Below are positions 1-8,976 of a DNA stretch of 64,000 nt, in pieces. Each line of letters opens with the position of its first letter. Position 1 is the first letter of the stretch. Source of the stretch: JAIQFL01 sp035295745 (GTDB taxonomy: Bacteria; Acidobacteriota; Terriglobia; Bryobacterales; Bryobacteraceae); assembly GCA_035295745.1 (NCBI GenBank), contig DATGIL010000071.1, positions 248,001 through 312,000 on the forward strand, written 5' to 3'. The notes under the pieces were generated by a model that was not told the origin of the DNA, made no database searches, and saw only the letters and a program-made list of their open reading frames with translations. Made by a program: the position numbers and the translations under genes.

Positions 1-1006
1 TGACCAGTTCGGTCAGCGCCAGGAGTTTCCTGCGCGCCAGCCCCATTTGCCCAGCCCCTACGCAGGCGGCCACATAGAAACCGCAGACAAACGGCCACAC
101 GCCTCCATTGTGATACTCGCCGGGCCGGTTGAATCGTTCGTATCGAGGGTGCCAATCGGCATGATGAGGCTGTATAAATGGGAAAAGACAGGGTGGCAAA
201 TCCACGGCCAGTTCTCCGTGGTTCCTCATGGCCTCGCACTCCGCCTCAATCCATGCCACCAGATTTTGCGCACGATGAGGCGTAGCAATCCCGGTCAGAA
301 TCGCCAGGCTGTTGCCCAGCAGGTCGAAGCGGTCGCTGTTAATGAGTTTGTAGGAGTAGAGGGCGTAATAAGGCTTGGCCGGCACCACGAGCCCTTCATG
401 CTCATGCGGGTTTTTCGCCTCACCGAGCACCTCCAAACGATTCATCAGCACGCGCAGCCGATTGGCGGACTCGTGCTCGCCATAAAGTACAAGATAGGTG
501 TGAACCAGCGTGTTCACGTACAGTCCGAAGCCCATCACCCATTGCTCGTCACGCCAGTCGCTCGTCGGCAACTGGGAGACCATTACCATGTCGTCAGGGC
601 TTTGGTACTGCATCCAGGTCAGTGCCTTCTGCGCTGCGCCGGCAAGGAACTCGGGCTGGTTGGCGGATTTCCGATAGAGCGCCAATCCAAAGAGAAACAG
701 AGGCGTCGTATCGCTGGCCCCGCGGTCAGCCGGATCGTGCGCGAGGGAAGGGATGTGGCCGAGCGGCGTCTGATTCGCCGCCAGCGCCACCAGGGTTCGC
801 CGCAACGCGTCCGTCAGTTCCTCGTTGCCCGTGGCCAAAATGCCGAGGGCGGAAATCATCAGGTCGCGAGTGTAGGGTTCCGGATATCCCCACCCGGCTG
901 TCCGGGGCAGGCCTTGAAACGGTCCTCGCGCGTTATGGAGCAGGACGCGAAGGGCACCCTCTTTGGCCTGATCAATGGAGGTGAGCGACTTCTGGTCCGT
1001 AGGCAT
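1..1006 (-). CDS. Glycogen-debranching-type glycoside hydrolase, C-terminus cut by window edge
   Basis: An open frame reads from an ATG at 1006 to the window edge with no stop (335 codons seen). The translation starts MPTDQKSLTSIDQAKEGALR and carries segments such as GWGYPEPYTRDLMISALGIL, NQTPLGHIPSLAHDPADRG and ASDTTPLFLFGLALY, which look like the (alpha/alpha)6-barrel part of amylo-alpha-1,6-glucosidase/glycogen debranching-like hydrolases. Substrate is unknown; an invertase-like or other alpha-glucan hydrolase of the same fold is possible. The start lies 6 bp after the stop of the upstream glycosyltransferase with AGAG just before the ATG, so it is very likely the last visible gene of that operon. 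No signal peptide is seen, suggesting a cytoplasmic enzyme. Confidence 0.75.
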   Translation of the reverse strand, partial: MPTDQKSLTSIDQAKEGALRVLLHNARGPFQGLPRTAGWGYPEPYTRDLMISALGILATGNEELTDALRRTLVALAANQTPLGHIPSLAHDPADRGASDTTPLFLFGLALYRKSANQPEFLAGAAQKALTWMQYQSPDDMVMVSQLPTSDWRDEQWVMGFGLYVNTLVHTYLVLYGEHESANRLRVLMNRLEVLGEAKNPHEHEGLVVPAKPYYALYSYKLINSDRFDLLGNSLAILTGIATPHRAQNLVAWIEAECEAMRNHGELAVDLPPCLFPFIQPHHADWHPRYERFNRPGEYHNGGVWPFVCGFYVAACVGAGQMGLARRKLLALTELV

Positions 1007-1012
1007 GGCTCT

Positions 1013-2155
1013 CTATCGAATCCCCAGCCGGCTGGACACGATCTTCACGAAACGCCGGGCTACCTGGCGATAGTCAAACAACTCGACCACATGCTTCCTG
1101 CCCGCTTCGCCCATCCGCCGCCGCAGATCGCCGTCCTGCATGAGCATCAACAGGTACCTGCCGAGATCGGGAACGCTGGCTCGGAACTCGGCCGTGCGCG
1201 GATTGGCAAACACAATCCGATGGCTGCTGTCGATCCCGTGCCCTTCCCCGAATACCGCCTCACTGATCTTCCTCTCCTCCGCCACTTCCGCCAGGAATGC
1301 CGTTTCACCATGGACCATCGTGTCGAGGAATGCCATCGCGTTGACGGCGATTACCGGCTTCTCACAGGCGTTGGCTTCCACCTGGATCATTCCAAAACCC
1401 TCGAGGCGCGATGGTGCCGCATAGATATCGCAGGCGGCCAACAGGTAAGGCATGAAATTATGCGAGACGACGTTGGTGGAGAAGATGACTTTCTTGTCGA
1501 TGCCGAGTTCCGCCGCCAGATCGAGGTCGATCCGGTTCTGTTGAACCGTTCGCGGTTGAGGCCAAACCTTGCAGACATACCGCCAGTCGGGCGCCTCGGC
1601 GTCAATCGACGCAAGCGCCCGCATCACTTCCTGGGCGCCCTTGGATGCCGCGTCGCCGCCGACGGTGAGGATCATGATCTGGCCGTCCGACACCCCCAGC
1701 GCCTCGCGGATCGATCGGACCTTCAGGTCATCACTGCGGCGTGGCGCGAAACCGTCCGTGTCGCAACCCACCGGCAGCACCTCGATGTTGTCGCCCCTCA
1801 TGCCATCCCGCATGTATGTCTTCTTCACCCAGTTGGACGTGACCAGGATCAGGGGCAAGTTGTTCAAGACGTCCTGGTGTGCGGCGACATAACCATCCGC
1901 CACGAGCCATGGCACTGCCTTCATCCCAAACTGCTGGGGGTGCAGGACCAGGTGCGGAACATGGCCCCAGAACCCGATGCCGACCACCACGTCCGGCTGG
2001 AACCAGCGGTAATACCATTCCTTTTCCTGTGGCGATTCGAAATGCACGGGGTGAACATCCACGCCGATTTCGTGAAGACCCCGGCAAAAGAGGTCGCCTT
2101 GCGTCGCCAGTCCAGCCGCCGACGGTGGATATTCGGTCAGCACCAGCACTTTCAT
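1013..2155 (-). CDS. GT4-family glycosyltransferase
   Basis: This 380-residue protein has the GT-B layout of family GT4: an N-terminal acceptor half beginning MKVLVLTEYPPSAAGLATQG and a C-terminal nucleotide-sugar half. The signature EGFGMIQVEANACEKPVIA (about residues 252-270) contains the E-x7-E motif that binds the donor in retaining GT4 enzymes. No membrane segment or signal peptide is visible, so it should act in the cytoplasm. Its ATG overlaps the stop of the PIG-L gene by 4 bp and the debranching-like hydrolase follows after 6 bp, giving a tight three-gene operon. Donor and acceptor cannot be told from sequence. Confidence 0.88.
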   Translation of the reverse strand: MKVLVLTEYPPSAAGLATQGDLFCRGLHEIGVDVHPVHFESPQEKEWYYRWFQPDVVVGIGFWGHVPHLVLHPQQFGMKAVPWLVADGYVAAHQDVLNNLPLILVTSNWVKKTYMRDGMRGDNIEVLPVGCDTDGFAPRRSDDLKVRSIREALGVSDGQIMILTVGGDAASKGAQEVMRALASIDAEAPDWRYVCKVWPQPRTVQQNRIDLDLAAELGIDKKVIFSTNVVSHNFMPYLLAACDIYAAPSRLEGFGMIQVEANACEKPVIAVNAMAFLDTMVHGETAFLAEVAEERKISEAVFGEGHGIDSSHRIVFANPRTAEFRASVPDLGRYLLMLMQDGDLRRRMGEAGRKHVVELFDYRQVARRFVKIVSSRLGIR

Positions 2156-2820
2156 GATTGCGGCTCCCCGGGACCCGTGCGTTTTACCGCTGAGTGGGGG
2201 GAATCAAAGCACCAGAACCCTTCTTCCCGGGGAGTGGTCTGTGCTTCCCAAGTGTCGAGGCCAAACCCGTAGAGCTCCGTCATGATCTTCCGCTTTTCGA
2301 GCCAGACCTCGCGGTCTAACACGTCCCAGCGATCGGCGTCATCACGAACGCGGGGTAGGTACTCCCGGTCCCCATCGTCATAGGCAAACAGCCACAATTG
2401 CTGTGTCGCAATGCCGCCCGATCGCCAGAGCTCGACGGCGCTCCGGCAGCACTCCGTGTGCCGGCGGTGCCGCGTATACTCGCCTTTGGGGCCGTGGGTC
2501 AGAATCAGGTGATAGCTAGTTCCGGCAAGTAGCCGCGCGGTGGTCTCGTGAATCAGATCGACAGGTAGCGGCGTCTGGTCCGGTCCATCGTCCAGATCCG
2601 CCATGTCACCTTCCGCTCCCAATCGCTCCAAGACGCGCCGAAACCTGGGCGCGCGATCCGGGTCTGAAGCTCTGCAAAGGGTCACGATACGCCAAAGGAA
2701 CTCCGGATGGGTCAGAATATAACCGCCGCACCAAAGCGTCTCGTCGTCCGGATGGGCAACGACCACGGCAGCCCGTCGCCGGGGGTTCGATCTCGGCTCA
2801 GAAAGCGGGATTGTGGTCAT
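2152..2820 (-). CDS. PIG-L (LmbE-like) deacetylase
   Basis: A 222-residue protein with the zinc-binding signature AHPDDETLWCGG at about residue 22, typical of PIG-L/LmbE enzymes that remove N-acetyl groups from GlcNAc-containing glycolipids, mycothiol or bacillithiol precursors and related glycosides. A later histidine in LILTHGPKGEYTRHRRHTE fits the third metal ligand (HxxH region). Length is normal for the family. It overlaps the downstream GT4 gene by 4 bp, so a role in modifying the same glycan is the simplest inference. There is no signal peptide. The true acetylated substrate is unknown. Confidence 0.88.
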   Translation of the reverse strand: MTTIPLSEPRSNPRRRAAVVVAHPDDETLWCGGYILTHPEFLWRIVTLCRASDPDRAPRFRRVLERLGAEGDMADLDDGPDQTPLPVDLIHETTARLLAGTSYHLILTHGPKGEYTRHRRHTECCRSAVELWRSGGIATQQLWLFAYDDGDREYLPRVRDDADRWDVLDREVWLEKRKIMTELYGFGLDTWEAQTTPREEGFWCFDSPHSAVKRTGPGEPQS

Positions 2821-2856
2821 TGAGCAAATGCGGCTTTTGGCGCGTGGCCAAGTTCC

Positions 2857-3555
2857 TCAATTGGTTCTCTCAGCCGAGGAGAAACTACGTTGAGTGATCG
2901 ACGCTTTCAGGGCGTCGCGATAGAGCTGGATTCCAGTGCGGGAGTATGTCACGTAGCCACGTTTTCGAAACTGATTCATATAGTGGCTGACGATTTCGCG
3001 GGAGGTGCCGACATATCGGGACAGCAGCCTATGGGTTAAAGGCAACATCTTGACGGATCCATTTTCTTCGGGGGTCCCCAGACGCTCGGAGAAGCGGATG
3101 AGGGAACGGGCGAGCCGCTGTTCGATAGAATCCACGGCGAGGCTCTCGATCCGACTGGTGAGTTCGGCGTTGCGCTGTGCGATGACCTGCAGCAGTGCCA
3201 CTGCCAGGCGGGGCCGCCTGGTGACGAGGTATTCAATTTCGGAAGTGGACCAGGTCATCACACTGGTGTTCTCGTGGGCGGTGGCGCGTTCCGAATTCCC
3301 GGGCGCGACACGGAAAGCCGACTCGCCAAACAGTTCTTCGGGACCGATGATGTCCAGCAGGATCTCTCTGCCGCCCACGCCGACCTGCGAGAGCTGCACC
3401 TTGCCCTCGGATACCAGGTAGAAGCCCTTCGAGGGTTGTTGCGGGCCGTAAATGATGTGCCCCTTTCGGTAGTCGGTGAGATTGGAGGCCGGTAAATGTG
3501 CCAGTAAGTCTTCGAGCCTCGCATGAGACTCTGCGGTTGCGGTAGTGGGTTCCAT
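2857..3555 (-). CDS. CRP/FNR-family transcriptional regulator
   Basis: This 232-residue protein has an N-terminal cyclic-nucleotide-binding fold (about residues 20-135, with GREILLDIIGPEELFGESAF) and a C-terminal winged helix (about 155-220, recognition segment LLSRYVGTSREIVSHYMNQF). It lacks the cysteine cluster of FNR, so an oxygen-sensing Fe-S cluster is unlikely; the ligand is unknown. The start is supported by GGGAG 7-8 bp upstream of the ATG. It sits between two glycosyltransferase genes on the same strand, 36 bp before the PIG-L gene, and may control this glycan cluster. Confidence 0.88.
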   Translation of the reverse strand: MEPTTATAESHARLEDLLAHLPASNLTDYRKGHIIYGPQQPSKGFYLVSEGKVQLSQVGVGGREILLDIIGPEELFGESAFRVAPGNSERATAHENTSVMTWSTSEIEYLVTRRPRLAVALLQVIAQRNAELTSRIESLAVDSIEQRLARSLIRFSERLGTPEENGSVKMLPLTHRLLSRYVGTSREIVSHYMNQFRKRGYVTYSRTGIQLYRDALKASITQRSFSSAERTN

Positions 3556-3627
3556 AGTCTTCTCCCAGTGATGATGTTGCGGCGGTGCCGGCCTTTTTGT
3601 CCGGAGCGGCGTGCCGGCGACGCCTGT

Positions 3628-4851
3628 TCAGAAGTGACCATATCTTTGTTCACTGATCAAGCTTTGAGCGGCGGCCATGGCCTTGCGAGGCGCCGCGGCC
3701 CCCTGCCCTCGTGCCCGGACGAAGGATCGCATGTAAACCTTCGCGGTATGACTCCAGATCATTTTGCGACCCAAGCGGTAGGCCCGCTCGCACATGGCGC
3801 TTCGCCGCGAGCCATCCCGCAACAATCCGCTCACCTCTCGCGCAATCGCCGCCGGGTCAGCGAACGGCACCAGCACGCCACGCTGGTCTTTCAATAACTC
3901 GGCGGCGTGCCAGTACGGCGTCGAGATCACCGCTTTGCCGGCCCCAAACGCGTAGGCCAGGGTCCCCGAAGTGATCTGAGCTTCCTCTAAATACGGCGTG
4001 ACATAGAGATCCGCCGCTGCAATGAACTCGGTCAGCTCCTTCAACTCCACAAAGCGATTGTGGAAAATGACGTGATTCTCGATCTTGTTCTTCCTGGCGA
4101 GAGTTTCCAGACCCAGGCGGTAAGATTCCCCTCGCGTACGCAGTTCGTGGGGATGAGTGGCTCCGAGCACTATGTAGACGGCGTCGGGGAACTCCGCTAC
4201 CACGTTGGGGAGCGCATTGAGTACGTGTTCAATTCCCTTGTTCGGCGAAAGCAGCCCGAATGTCAGCAATACTTTCCGGCCGCTCACTCCAAACTGCTCT
4301 TTGAGGCGATCCGGAGGGATGAATGGTACATCGGGAATCCCATGTGGGATGAGATCGATCTTGGCGGGAGACACCCGGTAAACCTCTTGCAGGATCTGCT
4401 GTCCCCGCTCCGTCATCACCACCAGCCTGGCGGAACGCGCGAGCACCTCCAGCATGACGTGGCGCTGGTCCGGGTTCGGCTGGCGGAGAACCGTGTGGAG
4501 CGTGGTGACGACCGGCGCCCTGAGTTCACGGAGCAGCGTTAACAAATAGCTGCCGGCCGGCCCCCCGAAAATTCCGAACTCGTGCTGCACCGAGACGATG
4601 TCCGAGTTGCTGTCGTTCAGGAAGGCGGCGGCACGCCAGTAAGATCCCGGATTTTGCTCCTCAATGTCGTAGCGAACGACGGCGGGGTATCGATAGCCTT
4701 CCGGGATGTCAGTGACCGGCACCGCGAAGCACTGGCTGTCAGGATTGTGCGCGGCCACCGCACCAAGCAGGTCGGACGTAAACGTGGCAATGCCGCATTT
4801 GCGCGGCAAGTAGTTACCGAGGAAGGCGATTGTTGGTATATCACGCCGCAT
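3628..4851 (-). CDS. GT4-family glycosyltransferase
   Basis: A 407-residue GT-B glycosyltransferase beginning MRRDIPTIAFLGNYLPRKCG, with the acceptor half carrying VSVQHEFGIFGGPAGSYL and LHTVL, and the donor half carrying FGLLSPNKGIEHVLNALP and then EEAQITSGTLAYAFGAGKAV. The usual E-x7-E motif is replaced by a related ITSGTLAYA segment seen in a GT4 subgroup. No signal peptide or membrane segment is visible. It lies 72 bp upstream of the first CRP/FNR gene and 125 bp after the second one, all on the minus strand. The sugar donor and acceptor are unknown. A weak AGGAG sits about 11 bp before the start. Confidence 0.85.
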   Translation of the reverse strand: MRRDIPTIAFLGNYLPRKCGIATFTSDLLGAVAAHNPDSQCFAVPVTDIPEGYRYPAVVRYDIEEQNPGSYWRAAAFLNDSNSDIVSVQHEFGIFGGPAGSYLLTLLRELRAPVVTTLHTVLRQPNPDQRHVMLEVLARSARLVVMTERGQQILQEVYRVSPAKIDLIPHGIPDVPFIPPDRLKEQFGVSGRKVLLTFGLLSPNKGIEHVLNALPNVVAEFPDAVYIVLGATHPHELRTRGESYRLGLETLARKNKIENHVIFHNRFVELKELTEFIAAADLYVTPYLEEAQITSGTLAYAFGAGKAVISTPYWHAAELLKDQRGVLVPFADPAAIAREVSGLLRDGSRRSAMCERAYRLGRKMIWSHTAKVYMRSFVRARGQGAAAPRKAMAAAQSLISEQRYGHF

Positions 4852-4976
4852 AGAAGGAACCGCTCCTATCCACTCATTCCGGCCAACGGGATCGACGCTA
4901 TTGAACCAGTTTGGATCCGTAACTGTTTCGTCATGGCTATCTCCGTGTCTGCTGCGCTCGATCGTCCGCCGGCGTG

Positions 4977-5813
4977 TTAGTCGTGCAGGACGACATTGAG
5001 CAGCGAGCTATGGACCTCCATATGGGCCGTCGAGTTGTAGTCCACGAAACCCAGCTTGCGGAATTTATTCATAAAGAAACTGACTCGCGAGCGAGTGGTG
5101 CCGATCATTTCCGCCAAGGTCTCCTGACTGATCTTGGCAATCACCGGCTCCGGCTGGCCTTCTTTACCGAAGTGGGCCAGCAGGAGAAGCACTCGTGCCA
5201 ACCTCTTCTCACTCGAGTTGAAGAGCTGATCGACCAAGTCCTCCTCAACACGAATGCTGCGCGTAAGCAGATGCGCGACAAACATCTCAGAGAAAGCCGG
5301 TTCTTCGTGGAGCAGACGGATCACTCGCGCCTTCTCTAATCTCAACACCGTGCAGCGATCGATCGCGGCCGCGGTCGCCATGCGCATGGTCTGCCGGGCC
5401 AAACATCCTTCCCCGAAGAAGTCGCCAGTCCCCAGGATGGCGACCACCGCTTCCTTGCCATTGTGGGACACAACGGTGAGCTTAACCCTGCCCTTCTGGA
5501 TGTAAAAGATGGCGTTCGCCGGGTCGCTCTGCGCGAATATCACTTGATTCTTGTCGTAGGTTGCTGTCGTCCGTCCTTCCCCGACTTTGCCTGCACCTAG
5601 GAAGACCTTGGGATCGAAGGCCGGCCTGTCGTTTACTTGCATGGCGGCCTGTAGTGCACGGGGAGCGCCAAACGTCACTTCGATTACAAACCCCGGTACC
5701 AGATAGCCTTGGCCAGGCTGGCTGGCGGTTCCCAACTTCTTGAGGTGCAGGAGTTGCCGTGGGAGGCGCAAGTTCTGCTTAATTCCGGCTGCATCGTCGG
5801 CGTCTGACGCCAT
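4977..5813 (-). CDS. CRP/FNR-family transcriptional regulator
   Basis: The conserved part has a cyclic-nucleotide-binding domain (GEGRTTATYDKNQVIF... GDFFGEGCLA) and a C-terminal winged helix (SQETLAEMIGTTRSRVSFFM). The frame stays open up to 5894. I place the start at the ATG at 5813 because AAGGA lies 4-5 bp upstream, giving 278 residues; an ATG at 5642 would give the usual family length of about 221 residues, and the extra N-terminal segment matches nothing I recognise. No FNR cysteines are present. It belongs to a subtype common in soil bacteria, ligand unknown. It precedes the glycosyltransferase gene and may regulate it. Confidence 0.82.
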   Translation of the reverse strand: MASDADDAAGIKQNLRLPRQLLHLKKLGTASQPGQGYLVPGFVIEVTFGAPRALQAAMQVNDRPAFDPKVFLGAGKVGEGRTTATYDKNQVIFAQSDPANAIFYIQKGRVKLTVVSHNGKEAVVAILGTGDFFGEGCLARQTMRMATAAAIDRCTVLRLEKARVIRLLHEEPAFSEMFVAHLLTRSIRVEEDLVDQLFNSSEKRLARVLLLLAHFGKEGQPEPVIAKISQETLAEMIGTTRSRVSFFMNKFRKLGFVDYNSTAHMEVHSSLLNVVLHD

Positions 5814-6071
5814 TTTTCCTTGCCCACTGGTAATTCGCCAGATCTTTAGGGGAAACGCCGGAGCCCGGAGCAAGTAAAAGAACGCCGCAACCACAAAGGG
5901 TTACGGCGCATGACGCGTTGCTATTCTTCACTTCTAAGAGTGCCACCACCCGAGACGTCCGTCTGAGCAGAATTGAACAGTTCGGGATTCAAAACCTGTC
6001 GAGGTGCGGCGTGTTCTGGCTCTGGCACACGCGATAGGTCTTTTACTCACTGTCGCGCCCTCCATAGTGTG

Positions 6072-6467
6072 TTAACTGGTGGTGGTCCCACCGCGAGCGT
6101 GTGAGCCCCTAAGTGCAGATCCAGCAAGAAAGCCGATGGCTGCGACGACCACTAAAGATGCTGTCAAATGGCGGCGAGTAAAACGCCCCAAGCTCGTGAA
6201 CAGACCCCCAAGTTCACAGTCTTCCACATACTCCGCGGCTGAATCCAGTTTATCCGCCGTACCCCTGGCGATCCTGTCGATTGCCTGGGAGCTGCGGTGT
6301 CCAGTTATGCGGACGGACGAGGCCGCCGTATGGAGTCTATCCGCGGTTTCGTCTCGCCCCGCCTCCAGTTTTTTGCCCGCGGAATGGGCAATGTCCTCGA
6401 CGGTTTCCTTGGCCTCAGAGACTTTATGGCCAATCGCCGACGCCGTGCCAGTCAATGTTTTCATCAT
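6072..6467 (-). CDS. Small membrane-anchored protein, unknown function
   Basis: A 131-residue protein with a long, charged, helical N-terminal part (SEAKETVEDIAHSAGKKLEA) and one membrane segment near residues 100-120, followed by a short basic and glycine-rich tail. This layout resembles YtxH/ElaB/DUF883-type stress-associated membrane proteins in architecture, but I cannot assign it to a family with certainty. GAGAGGAG upstream of the ATG supports the start. It stands alone between the second CRP/FNR gene and the multicopper oxidase remnant. A role in envelope stress or ribosome association would be a guess. Confidence 0.65.
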   Translation of the reverse strand: MMKTLTGTASAIGHKVSEAKETVEDIAHSAGKKLEAGRDETADRLHTAASSVRITGHRSSQAIDRIARGTADKLDSAAEYVEDCELGGLFTSLGRFTRRHLTASLVVVAAIGFLAGSALRGSHARGGTTTS

Positions 6468-6623
6468 CGTCAGGGCTCCTCTCGAGTTTCATTTCCGGCC
6501 CGAGCGGATCGCTTGAGGTCAGAACTGATCCGATGGGTGTTATGTGCACTTGGCATGCCGCTCCCACCGTTTGGTGGGCCGGACGCAGCCGGCGGCACAT
6601 TTCACGTGCATCCGCCCCATAAG

Positions 6624-7865
6624 TTAGACGACGTTAAACAGCAGCTTGAATCCGTAATCCATGTGGAGTTGCTGGTGACAGTGGAACAGCGTGAGGCCGT
6701 CCATTGCCGGCGTCACGTCCACCTCGATCTGCCGGAAGCCTTCGACCAGAACGACGTCCTTCACCACGCCGGAGGTGGGCTTCCCATGAACCTTCGTTAG
6801 TTCGAAGCTGTTGCGATGCAAATGGACCGGATGCGCATCGTCCGTCTGGTTGTCGAAAAGCAGGCGATATCGCTTGCCTTTCTGAAGACTTCTTGGCTGT
6901 GCTTTTTCGTCGAAGCTGGCCCCATTGATGGTCCAGCGATTGAAGCCTCCCGGTCCACCATTGATTTTTCCGAACACGAGTGGGATGGTTTCGTCAGGAT
7001 TCTGGACCGTGCGGTTCTGCCCGAAGACCGTATGGTCCCAAGGTCTTTTTTGTGGCTTCAGCCAGCGAGGTGAACCCGATTTGTTTGCGTACTCGACGAC
7101 GATCCCCATGCCATTCAACCGATCGTCGTCCTTGGGCGTACCGAGAATCCACACACCTGGACTCTTCATTTCCACGACAGCCGAGATTCGTTCGGCGGTC
7201 CCCAATTCGAGAACCTCTACGGATTGCGGTTGCGGAACCGGATTTCCGTCGAGAGCGACTACTTGAAAGTGATGCCCAGGCAGTGCGAGCTGTATGTTTT
7301 CGGTCGCGCTCGCATTCAGGAAGTGGAACAGCACGCGCTGGCCCTCCTTCACCCGAACCGGTTCTCCGTACCCGAGACACTTGCCGTTATGGTAAACCGC
7401 TGATAGCCGATCTCCCACCCGTTCGGCTTTTCCTGCTTCGCGTTGGCCTCTTTGGTTTTGCGCTCGATCTCCGGATCCTTTTCGTCGCCCTCCTCCATTT
7501 CCTCGGCCCCGAAGAACGGCTCAAATTCATGGGTTGCCAGGAATATCTCCTGATCATATTGGCCGGGATTGTTCTTCGGCTCGATGTAGACGAATGCGAA
7601 CTGCCCTGTATACGTGCCGCGATTCACGTCGGCCATCGACATCACATGAGTGTGGACGAAGCGTGCACCAGCGGGCTGGGGCGTGAATTGGTATCGGATA
7701 TGGCCGTGCGCGGGCACGTCAAGGCTCTTCTCTTCCAATGCCCCGTCCACCATCGCCGCGACGATCTGACCGTGCCAATGGACCAACTCCGGTGTCCGTA
7801 TCATTGAACAAATCAACGGTCACGGGAACGCCTTCACGAAGGCGGATGAGCGGCCCGGGAACGGC
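6624..7865 (-). pseudogene. Multicopper oxidase remnant (missing N-terminus, two frameshifts)
   Basis: Three minus-strand frames together encode most of a multicopper oxidase. The first (7865 to about 7795) reads GPLIRLREGVPVTVDLFND; the second (to 7349) has the copper motifs HWHG and HTHVM; the third (from about 7390 to 6624) has HPVHLHRNSFEL and HCHQQLHMDYGF, so all four copper-site motifs survive. Joining the second and third frames requires restoring one base near 7387-7391 (FTI then NGKCLGYGEP). Joining the first and second needs another indel near 7791-7803. An in-frame stop at 7866-7868 precedes the first part, so the N-terminus and any export signal are missing. It may be a true pseudogene; assembly errors could explain single indels but not the missing end. 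Confidence 0.82.
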
Positions 7866-7925
7866 TCAGCGGAGGTCTACCACGCTGTTATATGATAGAA
7901 GTTTGCGAGTTTCCAAGGAATTTTC

Positions 7926-8273
7926 ATGCAGAACGCGTTGTTGACTAAGTTTACTCTGAAGAATAAGCGGCCCGACGTCCCCACGTACCGTCCGGGGGAT
8001 ACGCTTCGTGTCCACGTCAAGATTAAGGAAGGCGACAAGGAACGGTTGCAGGCGTTTGAAGGCACCCTCATCGCGCGCAACAATACCGGGATGGGCGAGA
8101 GCATCACGGTGCGCAAGGTCAGTTTCGGCCAGGGAGTAGAACGCATCTTTCCGATTCATGCCAAGGTGATCGATCACATCGATGTCGTGCGCACCGGCCG
8201 CGTGCGCCGCGCCAAGTTGTATTATCTCCGCGGGTTGAAGGGCAAGGCAGCCCGTCTCCGAGAACGTAGTTAA
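7926..8273 (+). CDS. rplS: 50S ribosomal protein L19
   Basis: A 115-residue protein with the standard L19 features: PTYRPGDTLRVHVKI, the GTLIARNNTGMGESITVRKV core and the C-terminal GRVRRAKLYYLRGLKGKAAR. L19 sits at the interface between the two ribosomal subunits. AAGGA is 6 bp upstream of the ATG. In many bacteria this gene closes the rpsP-rimM-trmD operon; here it starts a new plus-strand group and is followed 16 bp later by rnhB. The upstream DNA has a TATGAT at 7891-7896 that could be a -10 element, but I see no good -35 box. Confidence 0.98.
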   Translation: MQNALLTKFTLKNKRPDVPTYRPGDTLRVHVKIKEGDKERLQAFEGTLIARNNTGMGESITVRKVSFGQGVERIFPIHAKVIDHIDVVRTGRVRRAKLYYLRGLKGKAARLRERS

Positions 8274-8289
8274 TTCGCAGGTCTCCCTG

Positions 8290-8976
8290 ATGCGACCCGA
8301 GTCGGCGGGTGGCAAATTCCGGTGTGAAGCGACGCTTGAGCGCGAGTTGCGTGCACGCGGCTACTGTGCAGTAGCTGGGGTGGATGAAGTCGGGCGCGGC
8401 GCGCTGTTCGGACCCGTGGTGGCGGGGGCAGCGATCCTCTCGCCCGACCGTCCGGTGCGCGGCCTGAACGACAGCAAACTGCTCGATCCGGAGCGGCGCG
8501 AAGTGCTGGCCGAGCGGATTCGGGAACGAGCCGTCGCGTGGGCCGTCGCGGCAGTGGATTCCGCTACCATCGATCACATCAACATCTATCAGGCGACCCG
8601 TGTGGCCATGCGGTTGGCGGTCAGCCGGCTGAATCCGGCGCCCGATTTTCTGCTGGTCGACGCGATGGCGATCGATCTCGCGTTGCCGCAGAAGCCGTTG
8701 ATCAAAGGTGACATGCGTTGTCATGCCATCGCTGCGGCGTCGATCGTTGCGAAGGTGTATCGCGATGCGTGCATGCGCAAGTGGGACGAGATTTTTCCGG
8801 AGTACGGACTCGCCTCGCACAAGGGGTATTCCACGCCGGAGCACTATCGCGCGATCGAGATGTATGGCCCGACTCCGCTGCACCGCCTGAGTTTCGAGCC
8901 GGTGCGGGCGCACTCCCGCTTCCCCATCCAGTACGACTCGCAGATGGATCTATTCGAGACAGCAGGCGCCGCATGA
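8290..8976 (+). CDS. rnhB: Ribonuclease HII
   Basis: A 228-residue enzyme that cleaves the RNA strand of RNA-DNA hybrids, including single ribonucleotides in DNA. The signature VDEVGRGALFGPVVAGA (about residues 31-47) supplies the DEG metal motif, LLVDAMA supplies a further acidic residue, and the AAASIVAKVYRD segment is family-typical. The gene lies 16 bp after rplS, a pairing found in many bacteria. Its TGA overlaps the ATG of the next gene by 4 bp. The N-terminal 25 residues extend slightly beyond the common start, and an internal start is possible. Confidence 0.97.
   Translation: MRPESAGGKFRCEATLERELRARGYCAVAGVDEVGRGALFGPVVAGAAILSPDRPVRGLNDSKLLDPERREVLAERIRERAVAWAVAAVDSATIDHINIYQATRVAMRLAVSRLNPAPDFLLVDAMAIDLALPQKPLIKGDMRCHAIAAASIVAKVYRDACMRKWDEIFPEYGLASHKGYSTPEHYRAIEMYGPTPLHRLSFEPVRAHSRFPIQYDSQMDLFETAGAA

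Noticed and set aside
47..2272. Long plus-strand open frame of 741 codons
   Set aside because: It is antisense to the debranching-like hydrolase and the GT4 gene, which have clear family motifs. Its own translation has no recognisable domain and is rich in Arg, His and Pro, as expected of an antisense frame in GC-rich DNA.
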